Below the pieces are notes generated by a model. That model had not been told where the DNA came from. It ran no database searches and saw nothing but the letters and a program-made list of their open reading frames with translations. A stretch of DNA of 64,000 nucleotides from positions 1 through 64,000 of the forward strand of contig NZ_CAJXYK010000012.1 in the NCBI RefSeq assembly GCF_913063425.1, given 5' to 3'. The position numbers and the translations under genes are program-made. This DNA is from an uncultured Thiohalocapsa sp. (lineage in GTDB: Bacteria > Pseudomonadota > Gammaproteobacteria > Chromatiales > Chromatiaceae). Shown piece after piece: positions 55,151 to 64,000 of this stretch (positions are counted from its first letter, which is position 1; each line of letters begins with the position of its first letter).

Positions 55151-56851
55151 ATGTGGCGAGATAAGGTTACCGTCCCCGTTATTTTGGTTACCGTCCCCGT
55201 TATTTTGGTGGTGGTGCTGTCGGGCTGTGCGCGGCCGGATGCGCCGCCGGCAACGCCGGGTCTGGTGGAGCTCACCATCGACCGCGCGCATGCGGCGCTG
55301 CGGGACGGGCGGCTCAGCTGCGAGGGGCTGATTCGGGGCTATCTGGCGCGTGTCCGGGCCTATGACCCGGCGCCGGATCAGGCTTCGGACAGCGAGCCGA
55401 CAGAACCACGTTTGGCGGCGCCCTCACCATCGGCTGCCGGGTCCGGGGCGCCGGTGGGCCGCCTGCGGATACCCGAGTCGGCGCCGGACGCGCTGAACGC
55501 CATCATTGCCGTCAATCCCAATGCCCTGGACCGCGCACGGGCGCTGGACGCGGAGCAGGCGAGGCTCGGGCGCCTGCGCACGCTGCACTGCATCCCGGTG
55601 CTGCTCAAGGACAACTTCGATACGGCGGACATGCCGACGGAGGCGGGCTCCGCAGCACTGGCGGGCTCCCTGCCGCCGGACGACGCCTTCATGGTGCGGC
55701 GGCTGCGCGCCGCCGGCGCCATCGTCCTGGCCAAGACCAACATGGGCGAGTGGGCCTTCAGTCCCTACCGCACCATCAGCTCCACCCACGGCGAGACCCG
55801 CAATCCCTATGACCTGTCCCGCGTGCCGGCGGGCTCCAGCGGCGGCACGGCGGCCGGTATCGCGGCCAATCTCGGCATCATCGGCATGGGTACGGACACG
55901 GGCAACTCCATCCGCGGGCCGGCGTCGCACACGGGGCTGGTGGGCATCCGCGCCACCCTCGGCGCCACCAGCCGGGACGGCATCGTGCCGTTGCTGACCA
56001 ACCGCGACGTGGGTGGACCGCTGCTGCGCACGGTGCGCGACACGGCCATCGTGTTCTCCGTGCTGGCGGGGCCCGATCCGGCGGACCCCATCACCGCAGC
56101 CGCGCGCGGGCGGGTGCCCGCGGATTACCGGCGCTTTCTCGAGCGCGACGGTCTGCGCGGCGCCCGCCTCGGGGTGCTGCGGGCGCTGATCGACACGGAG
56201 ACGGCGGACCCGGAGGTCACCGCCGTTTTCGAGCGCGCCTTGGCCGACCTCGAGCGCGCGGGCGCCACACTGGTGGACCCCTTCACCATCCCCCGCCTCG
56301 ACGCCGTCACCGAGGGCACAGGGTTTTGCAGCCGCTTCCGCTACGACCTGGACCGCTATCTGGCAACTCTGGGACCTGCCGCTCCCGTACGCTCGCTGGA
56401 CGCCATCGTCAGCGCCGGCCTGTTCCTGCCGCGGCATGCCGATGCGATGCAGTGGGCGACGGCGGCGCCCGGAGACCCCGCCGACCAGGTGCCGCCCTGC
56501 GTGGATGTGGCGGGCGACCCGCGCCGCAAGGCCCTGCTCGACGCCGTGGTCACGGCGATGGATGCGTCGCAGGTGGATGCCCTGGTCTACCCCACCTGGA
56601 GCAACCCGCCGCGGCGCGTCGGCGACGACGCCAGCCCCCACGGCAACAACAGCCCCATCATCGCCCCGCACAGCGGCCAACCCGCCATCAGCGTGCCCAT
56701 GGGCTTCACCGCGTCGGGGCTGCCGCTCGGCCTGCAACTGCTCGCCCGTCCCTTCGGCGAGCCAAAGCTGTTCCAATACGCCTACGCCTATGAGCAGGCG
56801 ACGCGGCACCGTCGGCCGCCCGCCCGGTACGGCTCCTTGGTCGATCGCTGA
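55151..56851 (+). CDS. amidase-signature lipoprotein
   Basis: A 566-residue amidase (C-N hydrolase). Ser-cisSer-Lys site: Lys in CIPVLLKDNFDTADMPTEAG S, and the Ser-rich motif in VPAGSSGGTAAGIAANLGII GMGTDTGNSIRGPASHTG. The N-terminus is MWRDKVTVPVILVTVPVILV VVLSGC, a signal with lipobox LSGC (Cys26), so it is probably a lipid-anchored enzyme; the hydrophobic core is made of two copies of a dispersed repeat. GGAGGG at 55139-55144 supports ATG 55151. The physiological amide is unknown; glutamyl-tRNA amidotransferase is unlikely as there are no gatB/gatC genes and it is exported. Confidence 0.88.
   Translation: MWRDKVTVPVILVTVPVILVVVLSGCARPDAPPATPGLVELTIDRAHAALRDGRLSCEGLIRGYLARVRAYDPAPDQASDSEPTEPRLAAPSPSAAGSGAPVGRLRIPESAPDALNAIIAVNPNALDRARALDAEQARLGRLRTLHCIPVLLKDNFDTADMPTEAGSAALAGSLPPDDAFMVRRLRAAGAIVLAKTNMGEWAFSPYRTISSTHGETRNPYDLSRVPAGSSGGTAAGIAANLGIIGMGTDTGNSIRGPASHTGLVGIRATLGATSRDGIVPLLTNRDVGGPLLRTVRDTAIVFSVLAGPDPADPITAAARGRVPADYRRFLERDGLRGARLGVLRALIDTETADPEVTAVFERALADLERAGATLVDPFTIPRLDAVTEGTGFCSRFRYDLDRYLATLGPAAPVRSLDAIVSAGLFLPRHADAMQWATAAPGDPADQVPPCVDVAGDPRRKALLDAVVTAMDASQVDALVYPTWSNPPRRVGDDASPHGNNSPIIAPHSGQPAISVPMGFTASGLPLGLQLLARPFGEPKLFQYAYAYEQATRHRRPPARYGSLVDR
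55166..55207 (+). repeat. two tandem 21-bp copies of GTTACCGTCCCCG-type repeat inside a signal peptide
   Basis: Two perfect, adjacent 21-base copies (55166-55186, 55187-55207) each encode VTVPVIL. The core GGTTACCGTCCCCG with ATAA before it is the reverse complement of CGGGGACGGTAACCTTAT near 59370, so this is a member of the dispersed family found at 59250-59390. Confidence 0.9.
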
Positions 56852-57169
56852 GCCAGCATCGCTTCGCCGCAGCCGCTGCGGTCAGCCGACCGAGCGCAGC
56901 CATCTGCGGCTGCTTGCGGCCGTGGCGCGGTGCATCGACTCCAAAGCGCCTTGCTGCCCCCCCAGAACGCTTGAAAGAACCAAGTCCCAAGGAGGGTCTC
57001 TAAGAGGCGATGACACGTAAAGACCCAGCGTCGCACTATGGTAACGGCCCCGTTTCCGTGTTATCAAAACGCTCGCGCGTGCTTGGACCACGGCCTTCGC
57101 GGCCGAGCGACAGACCGACGCGACCACTGACAAGCCACGACCATTTTTTGATAAACCGAGGACCATCCA

Positions 57170-57427
57170 ATGTCCAAGAAGAGCATCACCCCTGTTGCCG
57201 CCATCGTCGGTGCCGCGCTCGCCGGCGGCCTGAGCACGGCCCAGGCCGCCACCGCAGAGCTGTCTGCGGACGAGCTGTTCAGCGCCACCGAGCTCGACGC
57301 CGGCTACATGCAGGTCGCCGGCGCCGAGGGTAAGTGCGGCGAAGGCAAGTGCGGCGGCGACAAGGGCGAAGGCGAAGGCAAGTGCGGTGAAGGCAAGTGC
57401 GGCGAGGGTAAGTGCGGCGAGGGATGA
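57170..57427 (+). CDS. hvfA: HvfA/bufferin-type RiPP metallophore precursor with five EGKCG motifs
   Basis: An 85-residue precursor. Residues 1-27 are a Sec signal peptide (MSKKSITPVAAIVGAALAGG LSTAQAA). A 25-residue linker (LSADELFSATELDAGYMQVA) follows, then the core with EGKCG at residues 53-57, 58-62, 69-73, 74-78 and 79-83, and a Cys-free spacer GDKGEG between the second and third. In HvfA/bufferin systems a DUF692 (MNIO) enzyme turns EGKCG cysteines into oxazolone/thioamide or related five-membered heterocycles that bind copper, and the peptide is exported unfolded to the periplasm. GAGGA at 57158-57162 precedes the ATG. The downstream maturase genes (57565, 58427) confirm the family. 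Confidence 0.93.
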   Translation: MSKKSITPVAAIVGAALAGGLSTAQAATAELSADELFSATELDAGYMQVAGAEGKCGEGKCGGDKGEGEGKCGEGKCGEGKCGEG

Positions 57428-57505
57428 TGCCCATCGCGCACAGCGGCTGAGCGCCGGGCCCTACGCCCGATGCACGCCCGGTGCATCCCGCGACCCTGAG
57501 ACGGT

Positions 57506-57527
57506 CGGACCCGTAATGCCGGGTCCG
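57506..57527 (+). promoter_or_regulatory. hairpin between hvfA and hvfB
   Basis: CGGACCCG (57506-57513) pairs with CGGGTCCG (57520-57527) over a 6-base loop, without a following T-tract. Such a stem could protect the short hvfA message or attenuate read-through, giving more precursor than enzyme. Confidence 0.5.
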
Positions 57528-57564
57528 GCCGCCAACGCAGACACACCGCTCCCAGGCTGTTGCC

Positions 57565-58434
57565 ATGTACCAACCAAGCTGCCCCGTCCAGGGCGCCGGC
57601 CTCGGCCTGCGGCGGGAGTTCCTTGCCGCCGCGGCCGAGCAGCCGCCCACCGCGGTGAGCTTCTACGAAGTCGCCCCAGAGAACTGGATCGGCGTCGGCG
57701 GTCGCTTCGGGCGCCTGTTCCGCACCATGACCGAGCGCTTCCCCTTCGTCTGCCACGGTCTGTCACTGTCCATCGGCTCGCCGTCACCACTCGATGAGCC
57801 TTTCGTGCACCGCGTGAAGGCCTTTCTGGACATCCACGGCATCCGCGCCTACACGGAGCATCTGAGCTACACCTCAGACGACGGTCACCTCTACGACCTG
57901 ATGCCCATCCCGTTCACGGACGCGGCGGTGCGGCACGTGGCGGACCGGGTCCGACGCGTGCAGGACATTCTGGAGCGGCGCATCGCGCTGGAGAACGTCT
58001 CCTACTACGCCGCCCCCGGGCAAGCGATGCGCGAGATCGAGTTCATCAACGCGGTGCTGGCAGAGGCCGACTGCGACCTGCTGCTCGACGTGAACAACAT
58101 CTACGTCAACAGCATCAACCACGGCTACGATGCCGTCGAATTCCTCGAAGCCCTGCCCGCCGAGCGTGTCGTTTACTGTCACGTGGCAGGACACTACGAA
58201 GAGGCACCGGACCTGCGCGTGGACACCCACGGCGCCGACGTCATCGACCCGGTCTGGGACCTGCTCGAGCATGCCTACGCCCGCTTCGGCGTCTTCCCCA
58301 CCCTGCTGGAGCGGGACTTCAACATCCCCCCGCTGGAGCAGCTGAACGCCGAGGTCGCCCACATCGCCGCACTCCAAGCCCAACATCGAGCCCGACAGCG
58401 CCGCCCCGAGCACAGGCAGGTGGCCCATGGCTGA
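57565..58434 (+). CDS. hvfB: DUF692/MNIO-type RiPP maturase (HvfB-like)
   Basis: A 289-residue TIM-barrel multinuclear iron-dependent oxidative enzyme. Metal-binding and conserved segments: [103 protein letters not shown] and [11 protein letters not shown]. These His, Asp and Glu residues match the three-iron site of the family (MbnB, TglH, BufB). It should oxidise the EGKCG cysteines of the precursor at 57170. The end overlaps the next gene by 8 bases. Confidence 0.95.
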   Translation: MYQPSCPVQGAGLGLRREFLAAAAEQPPTAVSFYEVAPENWIGVGGRFGRLFRTMTERFPFVCHGLSLSIGSPSPLDEPFVHRVKAFLDIHGIRAYTEHLSYTSDDGHLYDLMPIPFTDAAVRHVADRVRRVQDILERRIALENVSYYAAPGQAMREIEFINAVLAEADCDLLLDVNNIYVNSINHGYDAVEFLEALPAERVVYCHVAGHYEEAPDLRVDTHGADVIDPVWDLLEHAYARFGVFPTLLERDFNIPPLEQLNAEVAHIAALQAQHRARQRRPEHRQVAHG

Positions 58435-59227
58435 GCCCGTCACAGCAGCGCCGACGGGCGCTGACTTCCGTACCCTGCAGCGGGCTTTCGCGGCGCACAT
58501 CCGCGACCCGGCGCATGCGCCGCGGCCGGCGGATGTGGAAGAGCGCCGCATGGCTGTCTATCGGGAGCTTTTCTTCAAGAACATCTCGGGCCTGCTCGGC
58601 GCCGCCTTTCCGGTGCTGCGCCGGATACTGTCGGATGTGGACTGGGACGCGCTGGTGCGGGACTTCATGGTGCATCACCGCGCAGCCACCCCCCTGTTCC
58701 TGGAGCTCTCGCAGGAATTTCTCGACTACCTCGGCACCACCCGTGCCGACCAGAGCACGGATGACCCGCCCTTCCTGCTGGAGCTGGCCCACTACGAATG
58801 GGTCGAGCTCGCACTGGCGGTGAGCGACGACGAGCCCGACCCCACCCACGCCGACCCCAACGGCGATCTGCTGACCGGTATTCCGGTGATCTCCCCCCTC
58901 GCCTGGAACCTGAGCTATCGCTTCCCGGTGCACCGCATCGGCCCCGACTTTCAGCCGGATGCCCCGGACGCGACGCCCACCCATCTGGTGGTCTACCGTA
59001 ACCGCGCCGAGCGCATCGAGTTCCTGCAGATCAACGCCGTCACCCAGCGCCTGCTCACCCTGCTCCAGGAGGACACGCCGCGCACCGGCCGCGAGGCCAT
59101 GCAGGTCATCGCCACGGAGCTGGGCCATACGGCACCGGACCAGGTCATCGCCGCTGGCGCCAGGATGCTCGCCGACCTGCGCCGGCGCGACGTCATCCTC
59201 GGCACAGGCCGCCCCAACACGACCTGA
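58427..59227 (+). CDS. hvfC: DUF2063 partner protein (HvfC-like)
   Basis: A 266-residue protein of the DUF2063 family: [79 protein letters not shown] and a C-terminal winged-helix-like part. In MNIO systems this protein delivers the precursor to the enzyme (recognition-element role) and is needed for modification. Overlap with hvfB and absence of a separate site argue for translational coupling. Confidence 0.93.
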   Translation: MAEPVTAAPTGADFRTLQRAFAAHIRDPAHAPRPADVEERRMAVYRELFFKNISGLLGAAFPVLRRILSDVDWDALVRDFMVHHRAATPLFLELSQEFLDYLGTTRADQSTDDPPFLLELAHYEWVELALAVSDDEPDPTHADPNGDLLTGIPVISPLAWNLSYRFPVHRIGPDFQPDAPDATPTHLVVYRNRAERIEFLQINAVTQRLLTLLQEDTPRTGREAMQVIATELGHTAPDQVIAAGARMLADLRRRDVILGTGRPNTT

Positions 59228-59244
59228 CCACCCCAATTTCGCGA

Positions 59245-59390
59245 ACAATTTCGGGGACGGTAACCCAAACCGCGACATGGCCGCGCCAAAGGGCTACACC
59301 CTGTAACGGGGACGGTATACTTAAGTCCCATCCACCGTCCGCACCCCGCACGACTAAGGGGACCCAATACGGGGACGGTAACCTTATTTG
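59245..59390. repeat. three copies of the GGGGACGGTAACC dispersed repeat
   Basis: CGGGGACGGTAACC at about 59251, CGGGGACGGTATAC at about 59299 and CGGGGACGGTAACCTTAT at about 59370 lie in the gap between hvfC and the DoxX gene. Related sequence occurs at 55166-55207 (inverted, in the amidase gene) and weakly at about 57040 before hvfA (GGTAACGGCCCCGTTTCCGT). Elements of this kind are often mobilised by REP-associated (RAYT) transposases, none of which is in the window. Confidence 0.85.
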
Positions 59391-59562
59391 CGCGACGGCC
59401 TGCGTCGCAGAGGCCGACATCGGCGTACTCCGCCGGTAGCCAGACAAATGCCCAGCCCTGGGCAGATCGATCGAATACACGCGCATGACAAGAAGCAGCC
59501 GCAGTCCCGGTCTCTGCTGAGGAATCCTCTGCAAGTCCACGCCAAGACTGGGAGAGACCCCC

Positions 59563-60189
59563 GTGATCAAGCTGTTGAACAAACTCCAGGATCTGCTCGA
59601 TGCCACCCGCGCCCTGGACTTCCTCGGCCCACTGGCCCTCAGGCTCTACCTCGCGCCCGTCTTCTGGGTGGCGGGGACCAATAAGGTCGTGGGCTTCGAG
59701 AACACCGTCGCCTGGTTCGGCAACCCCGATTGGGGTCTTGGACTGCCCTTCCCGACCCTGATGGCGGCGTTGGCCACGGGGACCGAGGTCGTGGGTGCCG
59801 TCCTGCTGCTGGTGGGCTTCGCGGTGCGCTGGATCAGCATCCCGCTGATGGTGACCATGCTGGTGGCCATGGTCACCGTGCACATCCAGAACGGCTGGCA
59901 GGCCATTGCCGATTCCGGCTCCGCCTTCGCATCACCCAGGCTCGGCATCTTCCAGCTCGAGGACGTGGGTCCGGCCGGCGAGCGCCTCGCTGCCGCCAAG
60001 GCGATTCTTCGCGAGCACGGCAACTACGACTGGCTGACGGAGGCCGGCAGCTTCGTGGTGCTGAACAACGGCATCGAATTCGCCGCCACCTACTTCGTCA
60101 TGCTGCTCGTGCTGTTCTTCATCGGCGCGGGGCGCTATCTCAGCGTCGATCATTGGCTGGACCGCCGCTGCCGGAGCGCACATCGCTGA
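59563..60189 (+). CDS. DoxX-family membrane protein of the RiPP operon
   Basis: A 208-residue DoxX protein with four helices: PLALRLYLAPVFWVAGTNKV, LMAALATGTEVVGAVLLLVG, SIPLMVTMLVAMVTVHIQNG and FAATYFVMLLVLFFIGAGRY, and the long periplasmic loop typical of the form linked to HvfA/bufferin clusters (annotated in some databases as a Cu-binding maturation protein). The start is GTG at 59563 with GGGAGAG about 8 bases upstream. A 335-base repeat-filled gap separates it from hvfC, so it may now have separate expression. Confidence 0.88.
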   Translation: MIKLLNKLQDLLDATRALDFLGPLALRLYLAPVFWVAGTNKVVGFENTVAWFGNPDWGLGLPFPTLMAALATGTEVVGAVLLLVGFAVRWISIPLMVTMLVAMVTVHIQNGWQAIADSGSAFASPRLGIFQLEDVGPAGERLAAAKAILREHGNYDWLTEAGSFVVLNNGIEFAATYFVMLLVLFFIGAGRYLSVDHWLDRRCRSAHR

Positions 60190-60224
60190 TGCAGTGCCGC
60201 GAAAAATCCGATGCCCTCCGATCA

Positions 60225-60300
60225 CTTGCCAGCGGTGGACTGAAGTCCGCCTGGCCCAGGGTGCCTACTGAAGTCGGCAGACCCGGGGCGACCTCGCCAC
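60225..60300. repeat. CCGACTTCCAGTCGG-family palindromes (diverged)
   Basis: AGCGGTGGACTGAAGTCCGC and ACTGAAGTCGGC are diverged members of the palindrome family seen at 18.9, 25.08 and 32.0 kb. Confidence 0.6.
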
Positions 60301-60432
60301 TTCCGCATTGGAGCACTGGGCCGCAGGTACCGCAGGCGCCCGGGCTGCGTCGTTTGCGTTAGACTGCGCGCCGACGGACCGGTGCCGGCCGGCCCGGAGC
60401 CACAGATGTTGCACGCAGACGGAGCCCGGGAC

Positions 60433-60735
60433 ATGCCCCAGCTGACCAACCTGACCAAGAGCAAAGCGGTGCGGAATACGGCCATCGGCATCGGTGTCGC
60501 TGTGCTGGTGCCTGTGGCCGTGACCTTCCTGGCGCCTTATGTGCGACCGGCGGCACGCTCGGTGGTGAAGGCGGGTCTCCTCGCGTTGGAAAAGGGCAAA
60601 GAGACCGCGGCGGAGCTGGGCGAAATGATGGACGATCTGGTGGCAGAGGTGCGCGACGAACTGCGTGAGGAGCGCGAGGCCGCCCTCGCCGCCATGCACC
60701 GCGACACCGAGGACGGGCCGCGCGGCGGCGCCTGA
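60433..60735 (+). CDS. DUF5132 membrane-associated protein
   Basis: A 100-residue protein: MPQLTNLTKSKAVRNTAIGI, one helix (GVAVLVPVAVTFLAPYVRPA), RSVVKAGLLALEKGKETAAE and an acidic amphipathic C-terminus (DDLVAEVRDELREEREAALA). This is the DUF5132 layout. Family members commonly sit beside heavy-metal-associated-domain proteins and copper P-type ATPases. GGAG 8 bases before ATG 60433 fixes the start over two in-frame upstream ATGs. Confidence 0.8.
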   Translation: MPQLTNLTKSKAVRNTAIGIGVAVLVPVAVTFLAPYVRPAARSVVKAGLLALEKGKETAAELGEMMDDLVAEVRDELREEREAALAAMHRDTEDGPRGGA

Positions 60736-60760
60736 GCCGTTCAGACCACCCGAGCCCGAT

Positions 60761-61264
60761 GTGCGCACCGTGAGCGCCGCCGCCGCACGCATCGCCCACC
60801 GCAGCAGCGGCCGCCTGCGCCTGCGCCTGCCGCAGCGCCGGCACGACCTGCCCTTCTTCCTCGCGCTGTACGAGGCACTGAGCGCAGCCCCGGAGATCGA
60901 CGAGGTCACGATCAACCCGGCCACCGGCAGCGTGCTGCTCTGGTTCGATCCGGTGCATGAGGCAGCCCTGCCGTCGGCCCTGAGCCGCACCGGCCTGCTG
61001 TTGCTGGACGAGGACCAGCTCCATCCGGAGCATGCCGAGCGCCACCTGTTCCACGTCTCGCTGAACGACATGCGCATCGTCGTCTTCCTGATCATGACGA
61101 CGCTCTCCATCCACCAGCTGCTCAAGGGCCAACTGCTGGCGCCCGCGCTGACCATGCTGCTCTATGTCGTCGACCTTGCGGTGGGCATGCGTCTGGAGCG
61201 CGATGCCGCTGCGGGGCATGGTGCGGAGCCCGCCGCCGCCGCGGACACGGCGGGCGCCGACTGA
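60761..61264 (+). CDS. HMA-like (heavy-metal-associated fold) membrane protein
   Basis: A protein of about 167 residues. IAHRSSGRLRLRLPQRRHDL, IDEVTINPATGSVLLWFDPV and LHPEHAERHLFHVSL resemble the ferredoxin-like fold of HMA_2-type domains that lack the Cys-x-x-Cys metal site; a membrane segment follows (MRIVVFLIMTTLSIHQLLKG QLLAPALTMLLYVVDLAVGM). No ATG is suitable; GTG 60761 or 60770 is the likely start, 25-35 bases after the DUF5132 gene. Such proteins accompany metal-handling gene clusters; the role is not known. Confidence 0.7.
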   Translation: MRTVSAAAARIAHRSSGRLRLRLPQRRHDLPFFLALYEALSAAPEIDEVTINPATGSVLLWFDPVHEAALPSALSRTGLLLLDEDQLHPEHAERHLFHVSLNDMRIVVFLIMTTLSIHQLLKGQLLAPALTMLLYVVDLAVGMRLERDAAAGHGAEPAAAADTAGAD

Positions 61265-61457
61265 GCCCCGGGACCGAGCCGCAGGCCGATCCGATACCCG
61301 CGCAGCACCGGCTCATCCTGTAACTGCGCGCCACACGCTGAGCCGACAGCTGCACGCCGTCACTCTGGGCCACGCAATGGGCTTCCTGTCCCGGCGGAGC
61401 CGCGCCGGCCCTGCTATCTTTGCAGGGACCATTGTGCAACCAGGAGCCGACCGCCCC

Positions 61458-61676
61458 GTGGGCAACCTCATCGTCACCGGCATCACCTTCGGCGTCTTCA
61501 TGACCGAGGCGCTCATCCACTACAACATGGGCCAGGCCAAGGCCCGCGGCGAGTTCAAGCTCACCATGCCGCCCGCGCAGGAGCTGGCCAAGATCGCCGC
61601 CGTCACCGCCACCTTCTCCGTGGTCACCGGCCTGCTGGTGAAGGCGCTGCCGAAGAACCTGCAGTCCCAGATCTGA
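61458..61676 (+). CDS. small two-helix membrane protein
   Basis: A 72-residue protein starting at GTG 61458 with AGGAG at 61442-61446. MGNLIVTGITFGVFMTEALI HYNMGQAKARGE, then LTMPPAQELAKIAAVTATFS VVTGLLVKALPK: two hydrophobic segments. It follows the HMA-like gene in the same direction and I have no family name for it. Confidence 0.6.
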   Translation: MGNLIVTGITFGVFMTEALIHYNMGQAKARGEFKLTMPPAQELAKIAAVTATFSVVTGLLVKALPKNLQSQI

Positions 61677-61913
61677 GGCGCCGAACGCAGGCACACACGC
61701 CTTGCGTTGCCTGCCTTCGACAACGCCGGCAGCGACGCTTTCGCAGAGGACCGGATTCAGTCAAGCGCGTTGGATTCCACCTCGCGCCGGAGTCCTTCCC
61801 CATCGGCCCAGCCCGCCGAGCGGACTCGCCGCCCTCTCACCGGACCACGGCGACAGCCGCCCGGGCAGCGCCACGTCATGACGCCGCGGCGTTCAATCTC
61901 GCGCACAAAAAAT

Positions 61914-61936
61914 GGGGAGGGGATCAACCCCTCCCC
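61914..61936 (-). terminator. terminator (mainly for the minus-strand gene)
   Basis: GGGGAGGGG (61914-61922) and CCCCTCCCC (61928-61936) form a perfect 9-bp stem with a 5-base loop. On the minus strand it is followed by ATTTTTTG, on the plus strand by only CTTTG. It ends the gene at 61967. Confidence 0.9.
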
Positions 61937-61966
61937 CTTTGACAGGGACGCCGTTGTCAACTGCCG

Positions 61967-64000
<2,034 letters not shown>

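Overview
The window is GC-rich chromosomal DNA from a gammaproteobacterium, most likely a halophilic or haloalkaliphilic member of the Chromatiales (Ectothiorhodospiraceae/Chromatiaceae-like). This is inferred from the high GC, a complete Mrp-type Na+/H+ antiporter operon, a BicA-like bicarbonate transporter beside a beta-carbonic anhydrase, the CmoA/CmoB pair, and several families of dispersed palindromic repeats. No rRNA, tRNA or CRISPR array was seen.

Region 1 (about 1-10.25 kb) is a decayed accessory zone. It holds five toxin-antitoxin-like pairs or remnants (PIN/Phd at 1643-2282, HI1419/HI1420-like at 2684-3291, chimeric antitoxin/PIN at 4555-6179, DUF6364-like/PIN at 8438-9124, and a nucleotidyltransferase-like pair at 9818-10229). 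An IS4-family transposase gene has its 3' end fused in frame to an antitoxin tail. Other contents are transposase scraps, a PEP-CTERM tail without a body, a truncated response regulator, and repeated 3'-end shards of two small secreted-type genes (a PliG-like lysozyme-inhibitor-type gene and a gene ending HPKC). Several genes carry single-base frameshifts or premature stops.

Region 2 (10.25-25 kb) is mostly intact housekeeping or transport: a DUF192 protein, a remnant of a hybrid kinase (REC-HPt), a DegS/DegQ-like protease, a DUF2892 protein, an ABC-2 exporter, a histidine phosphatase, a Bcr/CflA-type MFS pump, an aldo/keto reductase, a BT1-like MFS transporter, a FitAB-like TA pair, a rhodanese-metallo-beta-lactamase-fold fusion and an alpha/beta-hydrolase-OsmC fusion.

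Region 3 (25-49 kb): a gliding-type ABC operon (ATPase, fused GldF-GldG-like protein, DUF4340 protein), a degenerate DUF4124/trypsin-fold protein, adk, bicA and a beta-carbonic anhydrase, an RND efflux pair, an RRM-like small protein, and the mrp/mnh operon in the order AB-C-D-E-F-G.

Region 4 (49-64 kb): a molybdenum-carrier-like protein, a DUF302 protein, cmoB/cmoA, ppk1, a lipoprotein, an amidase whose signal peptide is built from a duplicated dispersed repeat, and then the most notable locus. This is an HvfA/bufferin-type copper-binding RiPP operon: a precursor with five EGKCG motifs, a DUF692/MNIO maturase, a DUF2063 partner and a DoxX protein. A DUF5132/HMA-like/small membrane protein cluster follows. 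The window ends inside a large secreted protein with a very acidic tail.
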